Below, piece after piece: positions 44,251 through 57,900 of a DNA stretch of 64,000 bases; the stretch's first letter is position 1; each line of letters opens with the position of its first letter. This stretch comes from Cynocephalus volans (lineage: Eukaryota > Chordata > Mammalia > Dermoptera > Cynocephalidae): positions 82,691,624-82,755,623 of the forward strand of contig NC_084478.1 in assembly GCF_027409185.1 (NCBI RefSeq), given 5' to 3'. Under the pieces are notes generated by a model. That model made no database searches. It saw nothing but the letters and a program-made list of their open reading frames with translations, and was not told the DNA's origin. The position numbers and the translations under genes were made by a program.

Positions 44251-45645
44251 TGAATTTGTATATTACTTTGGGTAGTATGGACATTTTCACTATGTTGATT
44301 CTTCCAATCCAAGAGCATGGAATATCTTTCCATCTTCTTGTATCCTCTCTAATTTCTCTCAGCAGTGGTTTGTAGTTCTCATTACAGAGATTTTTCACCT
44401 CCTTGGTTAACTGAATACCTGAGTATTTTATTTTTTTGGTGGCTATTGTGAATGGGCAGGCTTTCTTGATTTCTCGTTCTGCATGTTCACTATTGGAGAA
44501 AAGAAATGCTACTGATTTTTGTGTGTTGATTTTGTATCCTGCTACTGTGCTGAAATCATTTATCAATTCCAGCAGTTTTTTGTAGAGGTTTTAGGCTGTT
44601 CGATATATAGGATCATGCCATCTGCAAACAGGGATAGTTTGACTTCATCTTTTCCAATCTGCATGCCCTTTATATCTTTCTCCTACCTGATTGCTCTGGC
44701 TAGGACTTCCAATACTGTGTTAAATAGGAGTGGTGAGAGTTGGTGTCTTTGTCTCATTCTCATTCTTGTTCTTAAGGGAAAAGCTTTCATCTTTTCTCCA
44801 TTCAGGATGATATTGGCAGTGGGTTTGTCATATATGGCTTTTATTGTGTTGAGATATTTTCCCTCCATACCTAATTTGCTGAGAGTCTTTATCAAAAAGG
44901 GATGTTGAATTTTGTCACATACTTTTTCTGCATCCATTGAGATAATCATATGGGTTTTCTCCTTGATTTTCTTGATGTGGTGTATCACATTAATTGACTT
45001 GAGTATGTTGAAGCATCCTTGCATCCCTGAAATGAATCCCACTTGATCATGGTGTATATAAATATATATATTTTTTGATGTGTTGCTGTATTCTGATGGC
45101 TAATATTTTCTTAAGGATTTTTGTATCTGCATTCATCAGACATGTTGGCCTGTAGTTTTCTTTTTTGTTGTTCTGTCTTTGTCTGGTTTTGGTGTCAGGG
45201 TGAGGCTGGCCTCAGTGAACGTTTCTGGGAGAATGGACTCTTTCAATTTGTTGGAATAGTTTGAAAAGAATTGGTATTAATTCCTTTTTTAACATCTGGT
45301 AGAATTCAACAGTAAAGACATCCAGTCCTGGGCTTTCCTTTGCTGGTAGACTGCTGATTATGGCTTCAATCTCGTTCCTTGTTTTTGGCCTGTTCAGGTT
45401 TTCTATTTCTCCTTCATTCACTCTTGGTTGCTTATATGTGCCCCAAATTTTATCCATTTCCTCCAGGTTTTCAAATCTGTTTTTATATAGTTGTTTATAG
45501 TAGTTTCTAATGATTCTTCATATTTCTGTGGTATTGATGATAATATCTCCTTTTTCATTCTTGATTTTAATTACTTGGGTCATATCTTTCTGGTGTTAGC
45601 CTAGCACATAGCTTTTCTATTTTGTTTATCTTCTAAAAAAAAAAG
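44251..45645 (-). mobile_element. Chimeric L1 at the start of copy C
   Basis: The first 350 bp (44251 to about 44605) are ORF2 of a younger L1 type (frame 44237-44566, with [20 protein letters not shown] and [20 protein letters not shown]). From about 44605 the sequence is L1-1, closely matching 24000-25038, including reverse transcriptase text [14 protein letters not shown]. The two parts meet at the same ORF2 position. The 3' end of the younger part is missing and joined to host DNA. Confidence 0.8.
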
Positions 45646-45655
45646 CAAACTTTTC

Positions 45656-48600
45656 TTTTTTAAAATTTTTTAGCTTATTATTAGCATACACATTCTTGCA
45701 AATCATGATAATTCTTGATGCCTTTTGCCCAACCTATCGCTTTTCAAACTCCTCCCTCCTTCCGCCCCATCCCAAGTACCCTTAGGTTTGTTCTCTCCTT
45801 CTGAAAGTTCAATGTAATGTTGTAGTCTTTCTTTCCTTCATTTCTTCCTTTTTCCCTCCTTCCCTCCCTCCCTCCTTTTTTTTCCTCCTAGCAGTCAGTT
45901 ATGAGTAAGATCGTGTGGAACCACAGTTTCTTTCTCTGGCTTATTTCACTTAACATAATTTTCTCCAGACTCATCCACGTTACTGCAAATGGCAGAATTT
46001 TATTATTGTTATTTTTTTTATGGCTGAGTAGTATTCCATTCTGTATATATACCACATTTTCTTCATCTGCTCTTGTGTCGATGGACATTTAAGTTGGTTC
46101 CATATTTTGGCTATTGTAAACAGAGCTGCAATTAACATGGTAGTGCATGTATCCCTTTGACAAGATGCTTTCTATTCCTTTGGATATATACCCAGTAGTG
46201 AGATTCCTGGATCACATAGTAGCTCTACCTGCAGTTGTTTGAGAACCTCCATACTGTTTTCCATAATGGCTGTGCTAATTTACAATCCCAACAGCATTGT
46301 AGAAGAGCTCTCCTTTCCCTGCATCTTCACCAGCATGTTTTATCCTCAAGTGTAGCTGGGATAAGAAGATATGTCAATGTGGCTTTGATTTGAATGTCTC
46401 TCATGACTAGAGATGCAGAGCATTTTTTCATGTACCTGTTGGCCATTTCTAAGTCTTCCTTTGAAAAATGTCTATTCATCTCCTTTGCCCATTTTTTTAT
46501 TGGATTACTTGCTTTCTTACTGTATAGTTGTTTAAGTTCTTTGTATATTCTGGATATTATTCCCTTGTCAGAGATGTAGTTTGCAAATATTTTCTCCCAT
46601 TCCATAAGTTGTCTTTCCACTCTGTTGATTGTTTCCTTTGCTGTGCAAAACCTTTTTAGTTTGATATTATACCATATATTTATTTGTTTTCTGTTGTTGA
46701 CTGTGTTTTGGGGGTCTTATTCAAAAATTCTTTGTCCAGTCCTCTTGTCCGCAGTGTTTCCCCTATATTTTCCTTTAGTAATTTTATGGTTTCAGGTCAT
46801 ATATTTAACTCTTTAATCCATTTTGAGTTGATTTTGGTATATGGTAAGAGGCACAGGTCCAGTTTCATTTTTCTGCATATGGATGTCCAGTTCTCTCAAC
46901 ACTATTTCTTCAAGAGGCAGTCTTTTCCCCAATGTATGTCCTTGTTGCGTTTGTCAAAGAACAGTTGGCTATAAATATGTGGGTTGCTCCCTGGGTTTTC
47001 TGCTCTGTTCCATTGATCCAAATGTCTGTTTTGATGCCAGTACCATGCTGGTTACAATAGATTTTCGATATAATTTGAATTTGCATAGTGTTATGCTTCT
47101 GGCTTTACATTTTTTTAATTTTTGGCTCAGGATTGCTTTAGCAATTTGGATTCATTTATTGTTCCACATAGATGTTTGGATTCATTTTTCTATTTCTGTG
47201 AAGAATGTCCTTGGTATTTTGATGGGCATTGCATTGAATCTTTAGATTGCTTTGGGTAGAATGGACATTTTCACAATATTAATTCTTCCCATCTGAGAGC
47301 ATGGTATGTCTTTCCACCTTTTTGTGTCTTCTTTAATTTCTTTCAGTAGTGTTTTCTAGTTCTCATTGTAGAGATTATTCACCTCTGTGGTTAAATTGAT
47401 ACCTACATTTTGGGGGGTTCTTCTCGGGTGACTATTGTAAATAAGCTTGCTTTCTTGATTCCATTTCTTGCTAGTTTGTTAATGGAATATAAAAAAGCTA
47501 TTGATTTTGACGTGTTGGTTTTGTATCCTGCAACATTACTGAAATTGTTAATCTCCTGTAACAGTTTTTTCAGTAGAGTCTACAGTTTTTCTGCAAACAA
47601 GGACAGTTTGACTTCATCCTTTCGAATCTGGATGGCCTTTCTTTCTCTTGCCTGATTATTCTGGCTAATAGTTACAATACTATGTTAAATAGGAGTGGTG
47701 AGAATGGGCATCCTAGTTTTGTCCCTAGCTTTTCCCCATTCAGGATGATATTGGCAATTGGTTTGTCATAAAATGGCTTTTTTTTATGGAGATAATTTGC
47801 TTCTATACCTAATTTGCTGAGTCTTAATCACAAAGCAATGTTGAATTTTGTTGAATGCCTTTCCTGCATCAATTGAAATAATCATACGATTTTTGTCCTT
47901 GGTTTTGTTGATGTGGTGAATCACATTTATTGGCTTGCATATGTTGAACCAACCTTGCATCCCTGGGTTGAATGCCACTTCATCGTGGTGTATAATTTTG
48001 GGGGATGTGTTGCTGTAATCTTATTACTAGTATTTTGTTGAGGATTTTTGCATCTATGTTCATCAAGGATATTGGCCTGTAGATTTCTTTGTCTGTCTGT
48101 TTTATTTTTATCTGGTTTGGGTATGAGGATGATGCTGTCCTCAAAGAATGCGTTTGGGAGCATGGCTTCTGTTTCAATTTTTTGAAAAGTTTGAAGAGAA
48201 GTGGTGCTAATTCTTCTTTAAAGGTTTGATGGAATTCAGCCGTAAAGCCATCCAGTCCTGATCATTTCATTGTTGGAAGATTTCTGATTACTGCTTCAAT
48301 CTCATTGCTTGTTATTGGTCTGTTCAGGTTCTGTATTCTTGGCTCAGTCTTGGTAGTTTGTATGTTTCTAGAAATTTATCAATTTCCTCCTAGTTTTCGT
48401 ATTTGTTGGTGTACAGTTCTTTATAATAATCTCTAATGATTATTCATATTATTTCTGTGGTATTGGTTGTAATGTCTCCCTTTTCATTTCTGATTTTTGT
48501 TATTAAGGTCTTCTCTCTCTTTTTTTTTTTTGTTGTTTTTTTGTTTTTTGTCTTTTGCTAACCTCGCTAGTGGTTTGTCTATTTTATTTATCTTCTCAAA

Positions 48601-49770
48601 AAACCAACTTTTTATTTCATTGGTTTTTGTGTCTCTATTTCAGCTAGTTCTACCCTGATCTTGATTTTTTCTTTCCATCTAATACTTTTGGAATTGGATT
48701 GCTGTTCTTCTAGTTTTTTGAGGCAAAGTGTTAGGTCATTTACTTTAAGTCCTCCCATTCTTTTGATGTAAGCATTTATTGCAATCAACTTCCCTCTTAG
48801 TACTGCTATTGCAGTGTCCCATAGGTTTTGAGATGATGTATCTTTATTTTCACTCATTGCAATAAATTTTTGGATTTATATTTTAATTTGGTTTTTGACC
48901 CATAGGTCATTCAGGAGTCTGTTTTTCACTTTCCATTCACTTGAGTAGTTTTCAGAATTCTGCTTTTTATCAATTTCCAGTTTTAATCCATTGTGGACTG
49001 AAAAGATACTTGGGATGATTTCAATTTTTGTAAATTTGCTAACACTTGATTTCTGACCTAGTATGTGGTCTGTCCTGGAGAATGTTCCATGTGTTGTTGA
49101 GAAGAATGTATGTTCTCCAGTTGTTGGATGAAATGTTCTGTAGGTGTCTGCTACATCCAGTTTGTCTATGGTGTAGTTAAAATTCTGTGTTTCTTTGATG
49201 ATTTGTTGCCAGAAAGATCTGCTTAATCCTGAGGGAGGGGTATTCAGGTCATGCACTATTATTGTACTTGGCCCTACCTCTTTTTTTAGGTCTAAGAGAG
49301 TTTGCTTTACATATCTAGGTGCTCCACTGTTGGGTGCATACATATTTATGGTAGTTATGTCCTCTAGCTAGATAAATCCCTTTACCATTATATAATGGCC
49401 TTCCTTGTCTCTTTTTTTTTTTTTTCCTTTTTTTTTTTGGTTTGTGGTTTGAAGTGTATTTACTCTGATATAAGAATAGCTACCCCTGCTTGGTTTTGGT
49501 TTCCATTTGCATGGTATATCTTTTGCCGTCCCTTCATTTTTAGTCTGTGTGCATCTTTGTAGGTGAGGTGAGTCTCTTGAAGACAGCATATAGTTGGATC
49601 TAGCTTTTTAATCCAGTCACTCACTCTGTCTTTGGAATGGGGAGTTTAATCCACTTACATTTAGGGCTGTTATTGATAAGTATTGCTTTACTCCTGTCAT
49701 TATATTGTTTGTTTAGATGTTTTAAATACCTTTTTTCCCCTTTCTTCCTCTATTATTTTTGATCTTCAAT
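45656..49770 (-). mobile_element. L1-2, 3' part (3'UTR and ORF2), copy C
   Basis: Matches 25049-29432 of copy B. It lacks the twin-primed insertion and retains an endonuclease stretch (49072-49408) that B has lost. ORF2 pieces include 46327-46620 (reverse transcriptase to C-terminal region), 47784-48177 and an endonuclease frame 48876-49343 (HDLNTPPSGLSRSF, FSRTDHILGQKSSVSKF). All are short and disabled. The left TSD caaacttttc is at 45646-45655. Confidence 0.85.
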
Positions 49771-49785
49771 GTTAGTTGGATTTTT

Positions 49786-50784
49786 TTTGTTGTTGACTAA
49801 GAAGAGAGACTTTATTCAGGTCCACCATATGCCACACACTATGCCAAGGGCTTGCAAAGATTAATTCCCCAGTTCTCCACAAATCCCTATGAGGCAGGAG
49901 TTTTTCTCCTTTACATGTAAGGCAACTAAGGCTTAGAGAGGGACAATCGAACCTGACCAAGTGGCACAGCAAGTAAGTGTCAGAGAGGGATGCCAATCCT
50001 GGTGTGTTCAACTCCAAGTCCAGTGCTCTTTCCAATACATCAGATATGTAGGATGGATGAAATCCAATGACTTTTCTTTTTAAATATTGCCTTTACTGAT
50101 GTTTCTTTCTTTATTTATTTTTAGAGCAGTTCTTTTGGAGAATTTTTCTTATTTATTTTTATTGAATCATAATTGATTGTACATATTTTTGGGGGTTCAA
50201 TGTTTATGTTGATCAAATCAATATTATTAGCATGTATATTATTACAAATCATACTTATTCTTTAGGCCCCTTATGCAGTCTCTCCCCATCTCCCTCTCCC
50301 TCCCCCCTCCCAACTCTGATAGCCCTAGATTTCTTCTCTACTTCTGAAAGAGTAACAGTTATTCTGTTGATCTGTTGCCTAGATGATTTTTCCAGTTCTG
50401 AGAGAGGTGTGTTCAGGTCCCCCACTATTATCATAGAGTAGATGCCTCCTCTAGAACTCTGGAATGCGTTCTGTGGAGACATCCTTTTCTTTGGTCTCTG
50501 CTGGTCACTCTCCTCATGTCAATGCCCTCAAGTGTCTGGCAGGTCATCTGCATGGTGGTTGTGGTGTCTAGCTGCTTTCGTGCGGCCATAGCTATTGTAG
50601 TGGCTCACATGGAAGCAATGATTTTTTTTGTGGCAGCCATGGTTATTGTGGTGGTCACATGGAAGTGGTGTTTTTTGGCATACTCCTTGCCTGGGTGTGG
50701 GAGGAGGGGTCAGTCACCAGATCCATGCCTCAGGACCCTTGGTGGGCCTCATGGCAGCAGCAGCATGCCTGCTTGCAGGAGGAG
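49786..50784 (-). mobile_element. Internally deleted L1 with MIR-containing 3' transduction, copy C
   Basis: Flanked by gttagttggattttt (49771-49785) and gttagttcgattttt (50785-50799). Contents match copy B, with the short endonuclease scrap joined to the 3'UTR in one small frame (50255-50482, with MIIVGDLNTPLSELEKSSRQ). The MIR lies at about 49805-50045. Being in all three copies, the insertion predates the duplications. Confidence 0.8.
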
Positions 50785-50799
50785 GTTAGTTCGATTTTT

Positions 50800-52268
50800 G
50801 AGGTGACATGATTTAGGTACTTTTTCTTGTTTGCATTTTGGTTTTAACAGTGGGTTTTACTCTTTCTTGTTAACCCATGATAGTGATTATTGTTTTTCAG
50901 ATTCCGGATGCAGGACTCCTTTGAGTATATCTTGAAGGGCTGGTCGTGTGCTAGTGAGCTCCCATAATTTTTGTTTGCCAATGAAATACATTATTTGTCC
51001 CTCATTTTTGAAGGATAGCCATGCTGGGTATTGAATCCTTGGCTGGCAAATTTTTCCTTTTAGTAATTTGAATATATCATCCCATTTCTTCTGGCTTGTA
51101 AGGTTTTGGTTGAGAAGTTTGCTGTTAGTCAGATAAACGCTTCGTTATAGGTGACTTGATGATTTTCTCTTGCTCCTTTAAGAATTCTCTCTTTGTATTT
51201 GAGTTTTGCCAGCTTGACTATCATGTGTCTTTGATAGGATTTTTTGGATTGAATCTGTTTGGGTTCTTTGAGCTTCTTCGATCTGAAGGTCTGCATCCCT
51301 CCGTATACATTGGAAATTTTCTGTTATTACTTCCTTGAATAAGCTTACAATGCCCTTTTCTTCTTCCTCCCCTTCTGGAATACCCATGATTTGGACATTA
51401 GTGTGCTTGAAGTCGTCTGCTCTCTGCCTTAAATTTTCTTTATTTTCCAAAATTGTTTTTTCATTTTTCTGGTCTACCTGGGTTACTTCAAAAAGACTCC
51501 CTATGAGATCTGAAATTATTTCTTCCACTTGCTCTAGCCTGCTGCTCAAGCTTTCTGTTCTCTGTTTTCTTTCATTGAGAGAATACTTCATTTCTAGGAG
51601 TTGTTACATTCTTTTTTAAATTGTTAATCTCTTTGTAAATTTCCACCTTCATATCCTGGATATTTTTTCCTGTTTCATTGTGTTCCCTAGTTGGATCTTC
51701 TATCATTTCTTGGGGTTTTCTTAAAATCAGAGCTCAGAATTCTTTTTCAGTCATCTCAAGGGCTTATTGCTCTATGGGGTTTGATACTTGAGAATTACCA
51801 TATTCCTTTGGTGGTGTCATATCTTCTGGTTTATTTGTAGTTCTAGTATTCTTATGCTGATGTTTGGTCATGTGGTAGAACACTTATTTCTTCTTTCACT
51901 CTGGAGTGGGTTATAAGGGGGAAGACTTCCTCCTCTACCTGTAGGTTCTCCTGGTGACTCTTCGTGCATCCATGCAGTTGAGTGTGCAATGGGCTTCCTT
52001 GACTCCTGTTTGGTCAGTGCATGAGTCCTGCACACTCATCTGGGCCACCAGGCAGTGGGCAGGTGGACCTGTGTGCCTCCCTCTGGTGCTCATGTGTGAG
52101 CAGGCCTGTGGCTTCATTGTTCCCCAGGTGAGGTGTGGGTCCTGCATGCTCACCTGGGCCTCCTTGCATGGTGGGCGGGTGTGCCTGCATGCACCCATCC
52201 TGTGCTCGGTTGTGGGCAGGGCCTGTGGCTGTATTGGTCCCCAGGCAAGGCACAGGTCTTGTACATTC
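50800..52268 (-). mobile_element. L1-2, 5' part (ORF1 and 5'UTR), copy C
   Basis: ORF1 frame 51178-51591 (137 aa, coiled coil TESLSSRLEQVEEIISDLIG and NVQIMGIPEGEEEEKG) and the 5'UTR monomers (about 52024-52268). It differs from A and B at several percent of positions, whereas A and B show no visible difference across the same part. Confidence 0.85.
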
Positions 52269-52277
52269 CCAACTTTT

Positions 52278-53099
52278 TCTTTTATTGATCTTTGGTATCA
52301 TTTTCTGGGTCTCTATTTTATTTAGTTCTGCTCTGATCTTAACTATTTCTTTCTGTCTACTAATTTGGGGATTGGATTGTTCTTGTTTTTCTAGTTCTTT
52401 GAGGTATAGGGTTAGGTTATTTACTTGAAATCTTTCTATTATTTCATTGTAAGCATTTATTGCAATAAAATTCCCTCTGAGTACTGCTTTTGCAGTATCC
52501 CACAGGTTTGGGTGTGATGTGTCTTTGTTTTCCTTGGTTGCAAGAAACTTTTCTATCTCTTGTTTAATTTCTTCTTTGACCAACAGGTCATTCAGAAGCA
52601 TGTTGTTTAATTTCCATGTATTATACAATTTCCTGAGTTTTACCTGTTATTTATTCCTAGTTTTAATTCAGTCTGGTCTGAAAAGATACTTCAAATGGCT
52701 TTTTTTTTTTTTTAATTTGTTGAGAGTTTGTTTGTGACCTGGAGAATGTTCCGTGTGCTAATGAGAAGAATGTACATTCTGTGATTATTGAACTAAATGT
52801 TCTATATATATCTGCCAGGTCTACTTGATCTAAAGTTTAGTTTAAATCCTGTGTTTCTCTATTGATTTGTTGCTTAGATGATCTGTCCAGTACTGGGAGA
52901 AGAGTATTCGGGTCCCCTACTATTATCGTATTGTGGTCTATCTCTTTCTTTAGGCCTAATAGTGTTTCCTTTATATATCTCAGTGGTCTAGTGTTGGGTG
53001 CTTATATATTTATGATGATTATGTCGTCCTGCTGAATAGATCCCTTTACCATTTTATAGTGGCTTCTTTATCTCTTTTTCTGGTATTTGGCTGAAAGTC

Positions 53100-53141
<42 letters not shown>

Positions 53142-54932
53142 TGACCGGTAAGGGGATCTTAACCCTTGACTTGGTGCTGTCAGCACCACGCTCAGCCAGT
53201 GAGCGAACCGGCCATCCGTATATGGGATCCGAACCCGGGGCCTTGGTGTTATCAGCACCGCACTCTCCCGAGTGAGCCACGGGCCGGCCCTGAAAGTCTA
53301 TTTTATCTGTTATAAGAATAGCTACTCCTGCTCATTTTTGGCTTCCATTTGTGTGGCATATCTTTTTCCTTCCCTTCATTATTAGTCTCTGTGTCTTTAC
53401 AGGTATGTGGGTCTCTTGAAGACAGCATATATTTGGGTCTAGCTTTTAATCCAATCAGTCAGTCTGTGTTTTGAGTGGAGAGTTTATTGAAAGGTATTGT
53501 ATTACTCTTGGCATTTTATTGATTTTCATTTGGATGTTTTAAATATCTTTTGTTTCTTTCTTCCTCTTACTTTTCTCTTTGATGTTTGTTCTTTTTTTTT
53601 TTTTGAGGTGGTAAAATTTAGTTTCTTTCTCTTTCTTATTTGCACTTTTGTTTACCAGTGGGTCTTGTTCTGTCTTATGTACTCATGGTAGTGATTATCA
53701 TTTTTTCCATTCCAGATACAGGAGTCCCTTGAGGAGGTTCTGTAGCTTTTGTTTGTCTTAAAAATACACTATTTCTCCCTCATTTCTGAAGGATAGCCTC
53801 GCTGGGTTCTGGATTCTTGCTGGGCAGATTTTGTTTTAGTATTATGAATACATCATCCCATTTTCTTCTGACCTGTAGAGTTCCTGTTGAGAAATCTGTT
53901 GCTAGTCTGATAGGGGCTCCCTTACAGGTGACTTGAAACATTTTTATGGCTGCTTTTAGGATGTTTTGTCTTTGAGCTTTGCTGGTTTGACTATTATGTG
54001 TTTGAAAGGATCTTTTTGGATTGGATCTGTCTGGCGATCTCTGTTCTTCTTGGACCAAATGTCTGTGTCTCTCTTTATACCTGGGTAGTTTTCCATTATT
54101 ATTTCATTAAATAATATTTCAATGCCTTTTCCTTCCTCCACCCCTTCTGGAGCACACATGATTTGAATGTTTGTGTGCTTACTGTTGTCTGCTAGCTCTC
54201 TTAGATTTTCCTCATTTTTAAAAATTCTTCTTTCTTTTTTTTGTCCACCTGGGTGATTTCAAAAACACTATCTTGAGGTTCAGAAATTCTTTCTTCTGCT
54301 TGCTCTAGCCTGCTGCTTAAGCTCTCAGTTGTGTTTATTTCATTAACTAAATCTTTCAGTTCCACAGGTTCTGCTGCATTCTTTTTTAAGGTATTAATCT
54401 CTTTGTAAATTTTCTCCTTCATATCCCGGAATTTTTTTTTTCTTTCTTATTTTATTATGTCGTCTGAGTCTTGTAGTATCTCAGTTGAGTTTCCTTCTGA
54501 GTGTTGCTTGGAATTCCTTTTCAGTCATTTCAAGGGTTTCCTGCTCTATAGGATCTGGTATTTGAGAATTACTGTACTCTTTTGGTGGTGGCCTATTTTC
54601 TTGGATTTTCAAAATTTCTAGCATCTCTTCCTTGAAGTTTGGTCTTCTGGTAGAACAGTTGCTTTTGCATTACTCTGGAGTTGGATTTCAGGGGAGACAC
54701 TTCCTCTTTTTTTTTTTTTTTTTCGTTGTCTCTGCTGTTGACTTTTGCTGTGTCCATGCAGTCAATTAGCTGATGGGCCACCTGCATTGTGTCTGTGGCT
54801 GCTAATCTGGCAGTGAGCCAATTTTCTATAGCTGTGGACGCCGTGGCAGTGTCTGTAGTAGGCCACCCACATGAAAGTGGTGTTTTCAGCATGCTCCTGC
54901 CTTCTACTGGGCAGTGGGGGCTGCCGTCGCCT
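52278..54932 (-). mobile_element. L1-1, 5' part (ORF2 N-terminal part, ORF1, 5'UTR), copy C
   Basis: Matches 31936-34394 of copy B, interrupted by the SINE at 53106-53289. ORF1 pieces lie at 53780-54058, 53956-54159, 54201-54422 and 54593-54892 in changing frames. The right TSD actttagtaatttca is at 54933-54947. Confidence 0.8.
53106..53289 (-). mobile_element. CYN-type dimeric tRNA-Ile SINE, copy C only
   Basis: On the minus strand the element begins gggccggcccgtggctcact and has a first tRNA-like unit (ggtgctgataacaccaagg, gggttcggatccc B-box). A second unit starts ggccggttcgctcactggct (ggtgctgacagcaccaagt, gggttaagatcccc). A tail of about 30 A follows. The TSD ctgaaagtctatttt lies at 53091-53105 and 53290-53304. 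Copies A (about 3297) and B (about 32739) have the empty site. The tRNA-Ile-derived dimer is, as far as I know, typical of colugos. Confidence 0.88.
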
Positions 54933-54947
54933 ACTTTAGTAATTTCA

Positions 54948-57900
54948 ACAGGTCAGTAGTAATAGAAGAAAAACTGATTTTAACTTCATACAGACTCTAT
55001 CTCTCTGAGCTACGAGTTACAAGGCCAGGGTAGGGGGATAGTAGGTTGATGGAATATCTTCCTATCTTTCTTCAAGTAGTTCACATTGCTCTGTTTCAGG
55101 CACCATATTTTAGCCACAACCACCCCTACGTGGTGGGAGCTGGAGGCATAATTTGTAGGATCCTCTACCAACCTAGTCCCTGGGAGAACAATCCTCTTAC
55201 AGGGGAGCCTTGATGATCCACTTTTGTCCATGACTTTAGGGCTAGAATTCCATTAATATCAATGCCAAAACAAGATCTCTCATGTCTCCTTCACTTTTGG
55301 CTCTAAGTTCAATCCTGTCCCAAAATCAGAAGATTCATATAGAGGTGCCTCACTCTCCCAGTGATTTGAGGGTCACTGCATTTGGTTTCCTATTGATTAC
55401 TATCACAGGATTTGCTTGGCAGTCCCGGCATCTGCTTTAAGTTGAGATAAAATGTGATTCACACAATAAGAGATATAAAAAGACCCTCCAAACTTCAAAT
55501 ACTGTCCCTGTTAGGGAGGCTCCTGTATTCTCCGCATTTCTATCCCCTTTGAACCATGTAGTTACAACAGTAAAAATGGCAAGTTCTTCTTATCAGGCCC
55601 AAAATGACAAAATGAATTAATATAGGCTTAGGTTCATGTGTAAATTGTGGCATCCCCAAGACTTTCTGGCCCATTTTTAGGACAATGCTCTCCTCATATT
55701 TCTTCTGAACCCCAATTCTAATAGAACATTATTTATAGAAACTCTACCACTCATAAGAGCTAATTTATTGAGCCAGGTTCAAACAGAATGGTAGTCATAC
55801 CCATTTCATCCATATGTAGTTAAATGATTATTGTAATGCCTAGCATTCATTTGCATACTAAACATTGCTCTGTTACATGCATTTTCTAATTTAAACCTTA
55901 CTGCCACTTTATGAGGTAGGTAGTCATCAGCCCCATTTTACTGATTAGGAAATACAAGCAAAGGGACTTATTGACTTCATCAAAGTTTCATTTTTATTAA
56001 GTGGCAGCAGCAAAATATAAACAAACCTAGGTAATATGATTCTCAAGCCTGATGCTGCAATTACTATAATCCTTCCCTTTGGATATTCCCTAAGACTTTA
56101 TTTGTCCATAAACAGAAAGACATGAAGCAGTCTGCTGGAGATTAGCTATGATTAGAGAGAGCTATTTCTAACCGGAAACTACTCATAATCCAAACTCTTT
56201 GCTAGTAACAGTGTACTCATTCTCATAAAAGAGGCTATGATGACATGTAGTGAAAAAAGAACAAGTTTATAAATCAGGTAACCTTGGATCTAGATGCACC
56301 TTAGCTATTTTTGCACTGTGACATTAAGCAAATCTCTGGGCTTCAGGTACCTAATCTTTACTATGTGTTTATGTACACAATTCTAATTACTCTAATGGGA
56401 ACACCCTCATGTATCACAACAAAATAAAATCTAATGGAACAATGGGAGTGAGGGAGTAAAACCACCATGCTGTGCAGATGAGACTATCTGCATAATAACA
56501 GAAGACATATCGTACCTTGCAGCACTAGTGCCAAATGTCCCCTGGGAGTGGGGGAAGATCAAAATAGCTCTCTGCCATAGATAGATCCCACCTCTGTTCC
56601 TTCATTATCATGATAATGTAGTTGGCCTCCCTGGAATACTTTCAAATCATTCCTTAGTAAGGAAAAAATATGCAAGGAAAAGGCTGGTGGGGGTAGGGGT
56701 CTTTCTAGGTCTTGCGAATATATCTAATTATTTATTTGTTGAATATTGTCAAACTGTGATTCACTCAAATCTCCTCTCTCACAACCCACCCTACCTTTGA
56801 CATTCTCCTTCCAAATACCTTTCAGAGAAAGATTGCTTATCCTACCGAAAAGTCTGCATATGACTTTTCTTCCTCACCACTGAGTTCCCAAAGGAGTGAC
56901 AGGTTCTAAGTAGTTAGCTACCTGCAATGCTGCCCCAATCAAACTTGCTTTCCCACGCTACTTTGCATTCCCCTCTCCCTTTTATCTCCTTTCCTTAGGC
57001 ATTTAAGTGATGAGGGCTTTTGCTCTAGCACTCTAGAAAGGAGTTAAAATTTTGATCCAGAGTTCACACAGAAGGGAATCTGAAGTGGGGACAGAAAGAT
57101 CACTACTGGAATGCTAGCACCGGGAGAAAGACTGTGGCATACTTAGGAAATACTGGCAGTAAGAACCCCCGAAAAGTTCACCTTTACCAAGCCAGGGGAA
57201 ACAATACAGCTGAGTGGGGTTTAAGTATAAGGCCTATTCAAATGGTTCCCCAGCCACCATGTAACTATCTTGGCAGTTCATTTGGTATAATGCCTAGGAA
57301 TGGTGCCAAGGCCCTACAGTTAGTTTCCCTTGACTCCATCTTTTTAGAAGTTGTACCTATAACTAGCACTCTTCTTGCCTACCCAATCACAGTGAATGGC
57401 TGTCTCAATTTTAGACCCTATTTAAATTATATAATTTTCAAATTGACATGATAGAAACTTGCCTAAATCAACTACTCCCAGTAACATTACATTTTCTAAA
57501 GAAACACAGGGAAGAAAAGTAACTTGTCATGACCAAGGGTAGAATAGTAAACTAATAGGAGACACAAGCTTTTGTGGATGTGGCTTGACCTGGCACAAAA
57601 CAAATATAACTACAAGCACAGTGATCACCCTGTCCTCACCCCATAGAAAATAACAAAAGCTGAAAAAACACTATCAAACGCTTTGACATTTAAAAAGTAT
57701 TCCTGCTGCCCCTATAAAATTGCCTTATCTGACCTTTCCTCACTAACCAGGACACATGCAGTTTTTCATTTCCTCTCCAAAAGATAACAAGAGAATGAAG
57801 TTTGAGGACCAAAGGTACCACAAACACAAGAGTAAGTAAAGCAAATAATGATAATTAGATTGAAGTCAGCTCCTGAGGGAATCAGACCCACCAAAGGAGT

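Noticed and set aside
53046-53280. Frames with long lysine or phenylalanine runs
   Set aside because: They are translations of the SINE and its poly(A) tail.
53139-53290. A functional tRNA gene
   Set aside because: The A- and B-box and tRNA-Ile resemblance are clear, but it is a dimer with a poly(A) tail and TSD, and the acceptor and anticodon stems do not fold as an intact tRNA. It is a SINE.
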